Both the position numbers and the translations under genes were made by a program. Under the pieces are notes generated by a model. That model worked only from the letters and a program-made list of their open reading frames with translations. It ran no database searches and was not told the origin of the DNA. DNA of 7,521 bases from Planctomycetaceae bacterium (GTDB lineage Bacteria > Planctomycetota > Planctomycetia > Pirellulales > Pirellulaceae): NCBI GenBank assembly GCA_003455945.1, contig DMPQ01000321.1:159-7679 (forward strand). The letters run 5' to 3'. Shown here one piece after another: positions 5,899 through 7,521 of this stretch. The number at the start of each line of letters is the position of its first letter. Position 1 is the first letter of the stretch.

Positions 5899-6600
5899 TC
5901 AATGGCGCTCGACACCGGTGCGAATCACGTGTCGGAGATGTTCGTTCGTCGGCGGAGGAAAATCGCGAAACCACCGAACGAAACCATACCAACCAGGTCG
6001 CAAGACGGCGACGGCCGTTGCAACAAGGATCTTCAGATCGGTCATCAGACCGGCGTGTTCGGAGTACCAGATCTCGAGCGATCCCTTGTACTGCATGATG
6101 ACGGACTTGTAGAACTCCCGAGGATCCTCGCCGGCATCCCGAGCGCGAGTCACGATCGATTCCTCATCGCGAAAGACCAGGGAGCCTATGCCGGTAATGC
6201 CCGGGCGATTGAGAACGATTCGCTGCTGCACTTCGGACGAGTAGTCGGCGAATCCGGCCGGCATCAGCGGACGCCAGCCGACCAGACTCATCTTGCCGAC
6301 GAGCACATCCCAGAACTGGGGCAACTCGTTCACCTTGGTCTTTCGCAGCAACTTGCCGAACGGAAGCACGCGCGGATCGTCCCGCAACGTGATGTCCTTG
6401 GTTCCCAGCGAAGGACTGTTTCGCAACATGGTCGCGAACTTGGTGATGAAGATCGGCTTGCCGAACCGCCCGATCCGCTCCTGCAGGTAGAAGATGTCCC
6501 CTTCTCCCGTCAACCGGAGCACGAGCATGACGAACAGCAAAGGCCCCACCAGAACGGACAAGACCGCCAGCGAAACGATGATGTCGAGGAGTCGCTTCAT
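5899..6600 (-). CDS. Polyprenyl-phosphate sugar-1-phosphate transferase (PglC-type phosphoglycosyl transferase)
   Basis: The 233-residue protein matches small single-domain phosphoglycosyl transferases, which pass a sugar-1-phosphate from a UDP-sugar to polyprenyl phosphate on the inner face of the membrane and so start glycan assembly. One hydrophobic segment (residues 5-28) with a Pro at 20 fits the re-entrant membrane helix of the family. YLQERIGRFGKPIFITKFATM (38-58), KTKVNELPQFWDVL (87-100) and MSLVGWRPL (104-112) are the core blocks. The C-terminal FRDEE...EFYKSVIMQYKGSLEIWYSEH stretch marks a subgroup I know from other polysaccharide clusters. Two positions are unusual: Asn91 replaces the Asp of the catalytic Asp-Glu pair described for PglC, and Trp109 replaces the first Pro of PRP. 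The ATG at 6600 lies five bases after the dehydratase stop without a clear ribosome site, implying coupled translation; a frame reaching back to 6888 is overlap with the dehydratase. Confidence 0.9.
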   Translation of the reverse strand: MKRLLDIIVSLAVLSVLVGPLLFVMLVLRLTGEGDIFYLQERIGRFGKPIFITKFATMLRNSPSLGTKDITLRDDPRVLPFGKLLRKTKVNELPQFWDVLVGKMSLVGWRPLMPAGFADYSSEVQQRIVLNRPGITGIGSLVFRDEESIVTRARDAGEDPREFYKSVIMQYKGSLEIWYSEHAGLMTDLKILVATAVAVLRPGWYGFVRWFRDFPPPTNEHLRHVIRTGVERH

Positions 6601-6605
6601 GGAGA

Positions 6606-7520
6606 TCACATCCGATTGTCGAGATAGCGGCCGGTCTCGCGGTGTCCGAAGTTGGGCAACATGCGGCAGAACAGCGAGAGGATGTCTTCCTTTTTCCACT
6701 GCTCCCGCTGCTTCAACGATTCGATCCCCTCCACGAACTCTCGCAGCAGTTTCGGATCGGCGGTGACGCCGTTGGGAACGATGCCGATGTCCTCGAATCG
6801 TTCCCAGTCGACCTGCTCGCGATCGGTGTAGAACTCCTCGAACTCCTTCTCGCCGGTCGTGTCCGATCTGAAGAAGTAGCAGGGCCAACGGCGATCGAGC
6901 GCCCCCCGCTCCGCGATTCGCCTTGCCTCCTCCTCACTCTCGCAGATCAACGGCTCGTAACCTAGGTGCTCAAGGTAGCGACAGGCAAAGTCGGACATCG
7001 ACAACAGATGAAGGTCCGCCGTCAGTTTGGGAAAGAAGATGTCGCCGTCGGAACCGAAGAGGACCGACAGGATGCACAACTTGGCGGCTTCGCGAGGCGT
7101 AACGAAGTATCGGCGCACGTCGGATGGAGCCGACAGAGGCTGCGACTTGGCGATTCGCTGCGTCCAGGCATGCGGCAGGCTGCCGTCCGAGAAGGCGACG
7201 TTCGCGAAGCGCGCCGTCGAGACGGGACAGCGTTCTTCACCGACCGAGAGGAACATCTCCATGATCCTCTTCGACGCCCCCATCATGTTGACCGGGTTCG
7301 CTGCCTTGTCGGTCGATACGCAGAAGAACTTTTTCGCGCCAATCGACGAAGCATACTCGAGCATTCGCCGAGTCAACTCGATGTTGACGTCGACCAACCT
7401 CATCAGGGTGTACGGGTCTTTCTCGCTCCGGACATGCTTCAAGGCCGAGAAGTTGAGAACGTAGTCGTACTTAACGCCAGCCTCGGCGTCGCGGCGAAAC
7501 GCGTTGAACTCGCGGGAGAG
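6606..7520 (-). CDS. Soluble CapD/PglF-like nucleotide-sugar 4,6-dehydratase, 5' end missing
   Basis: The frame is open to the right edge; 304 residues are visible and roughly 80-100, including the NAD-binding GxxGxxG start, lie outside. The TTG at 7442 is internal. Visible markers are YDYVLNFSALKHVRSEKDP, then STDKAANPVNMMGASK (window residues 69-84), then RFANVAFSDGSLPHAW, RRYFVTPREAA and a C-terminal NFGHRETGRYLDNRM. This is the extended SDR group (CapD, FlaA1, PglF, WbpM) that turns UDP-GlcNAc or a relative into a 4-keto-6-deoxy sugar. A Met stands at the YxxxK tyrosine position (codon 7281-7283), as in the SMK-type members, not a lost residue. No transmembrane segment is visible, unlike full-length PglF or WbpM, but the N-terminus is missing. 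It leads the visible part of the glycan set and should make the sugar that the next genes modify and load. The exact sugar substrate is not certain. Confidence 0.86.
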   Translation of the reverse strand, partial: LSREFNAFRRDAEAGVKYDYVLNFSALKHVRSEKDPYTLMRLVDVNIELTRRMLEYASSIGAKKFFCVSTDKAANPVNMMGASKRIMEMFLSVGEERCPVSTARFANVAFSDGSLPHAWTQRIAKSQPLSAPSDVRRYFVTPREAAKLCILSVLFGSDGDIFFPKLTADLHLLSMSDFACRYLEHLGYEPLICESEEEARRIAERGALDRRWPCYFFRSDTTGEKEFEEFYTDREQVDWERFEDIGIVPNGVTADPKLLREFVEGIESLKQREQWKKEDILSLFCRMLPNFGHRETGRYLDNRM

Positions 7521-7521
7521 C

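Noticed and set aside
5899..6888. A 329-residue transferase starting at 6888
   Set aside because: The first 96 residues overlap the well-conserved end of the dehydratase and are not transferase-like. Family homology begins at MKRLLDIIVS, the ATG at 6600.

Overview
The window joins two unrelated blocks that converge near base 2345. It looks like a high-GC Gram-negative bacterium: GC is about 70% in the line I sampled from the left gene and about 53-63% in lines sampled from the right block. The lineage cannot be fixed from sequence alone. A Planctomycetota-like or similar environmental phylum is my guess, based on the CGATCG-rich coding style, the fused 5-oxoprolinase and a GAGG-type dispersed repeat.

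Left block (2-2338, plus strand): the 3' two-thirds of a fused HyuA-HyuB gene of the ATP-dependent 5-oxoprolinase family. Its 5' end lies outside the window. Compared with the family as I remember it, the protein carries three extra segments. One of them is encoded by a short 9-base-periodic repeat of a kind found scattered in many environmental genomes, here read in frame through the enzyme.

Right block (2355-7521, minus strand, read right to left): seven tightly packed genes of surface-glycan assembly. In transcription order they are: a soluble nucleotide-sugar 4,6-dehydratase of the CapD/PglF type (5' end missing), a PglC-type phosphoglycosyl transferase, a PglD/NeuD-type hexapeptide acyltransferase, a second hexapeptide acyltransferase, a free-standing acyl carrier protein, a short AMP-forming acyl-activating enzyme and a FabG-like reductase. 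All gaps are under 60 bases, and the last four genes overlap one another, so a single transcript is likely.

The first three genes resemble the logic that makes a UDP-linked amino-deoxy sugar, acylates its amino group and loads it as a phosphosugar onto a polyprenyl phosphate at the membrane. The last four look like a dedicated module that activates a carboxylic acid, loads it on its own carrier protein, reduces a 3-keto group and transfers the acyl chain to a sugar. This acyl-decoration module is the best candidate in the window for an incompletely described system. No aminotransferase and no ketoacyl synthase is visible here. The two blocks end 16 bases apart, with an 8-base-pair inverted repeat spanning the junction. 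I found no RNA genes, CRISPR arrays, insertion sequences or origins.
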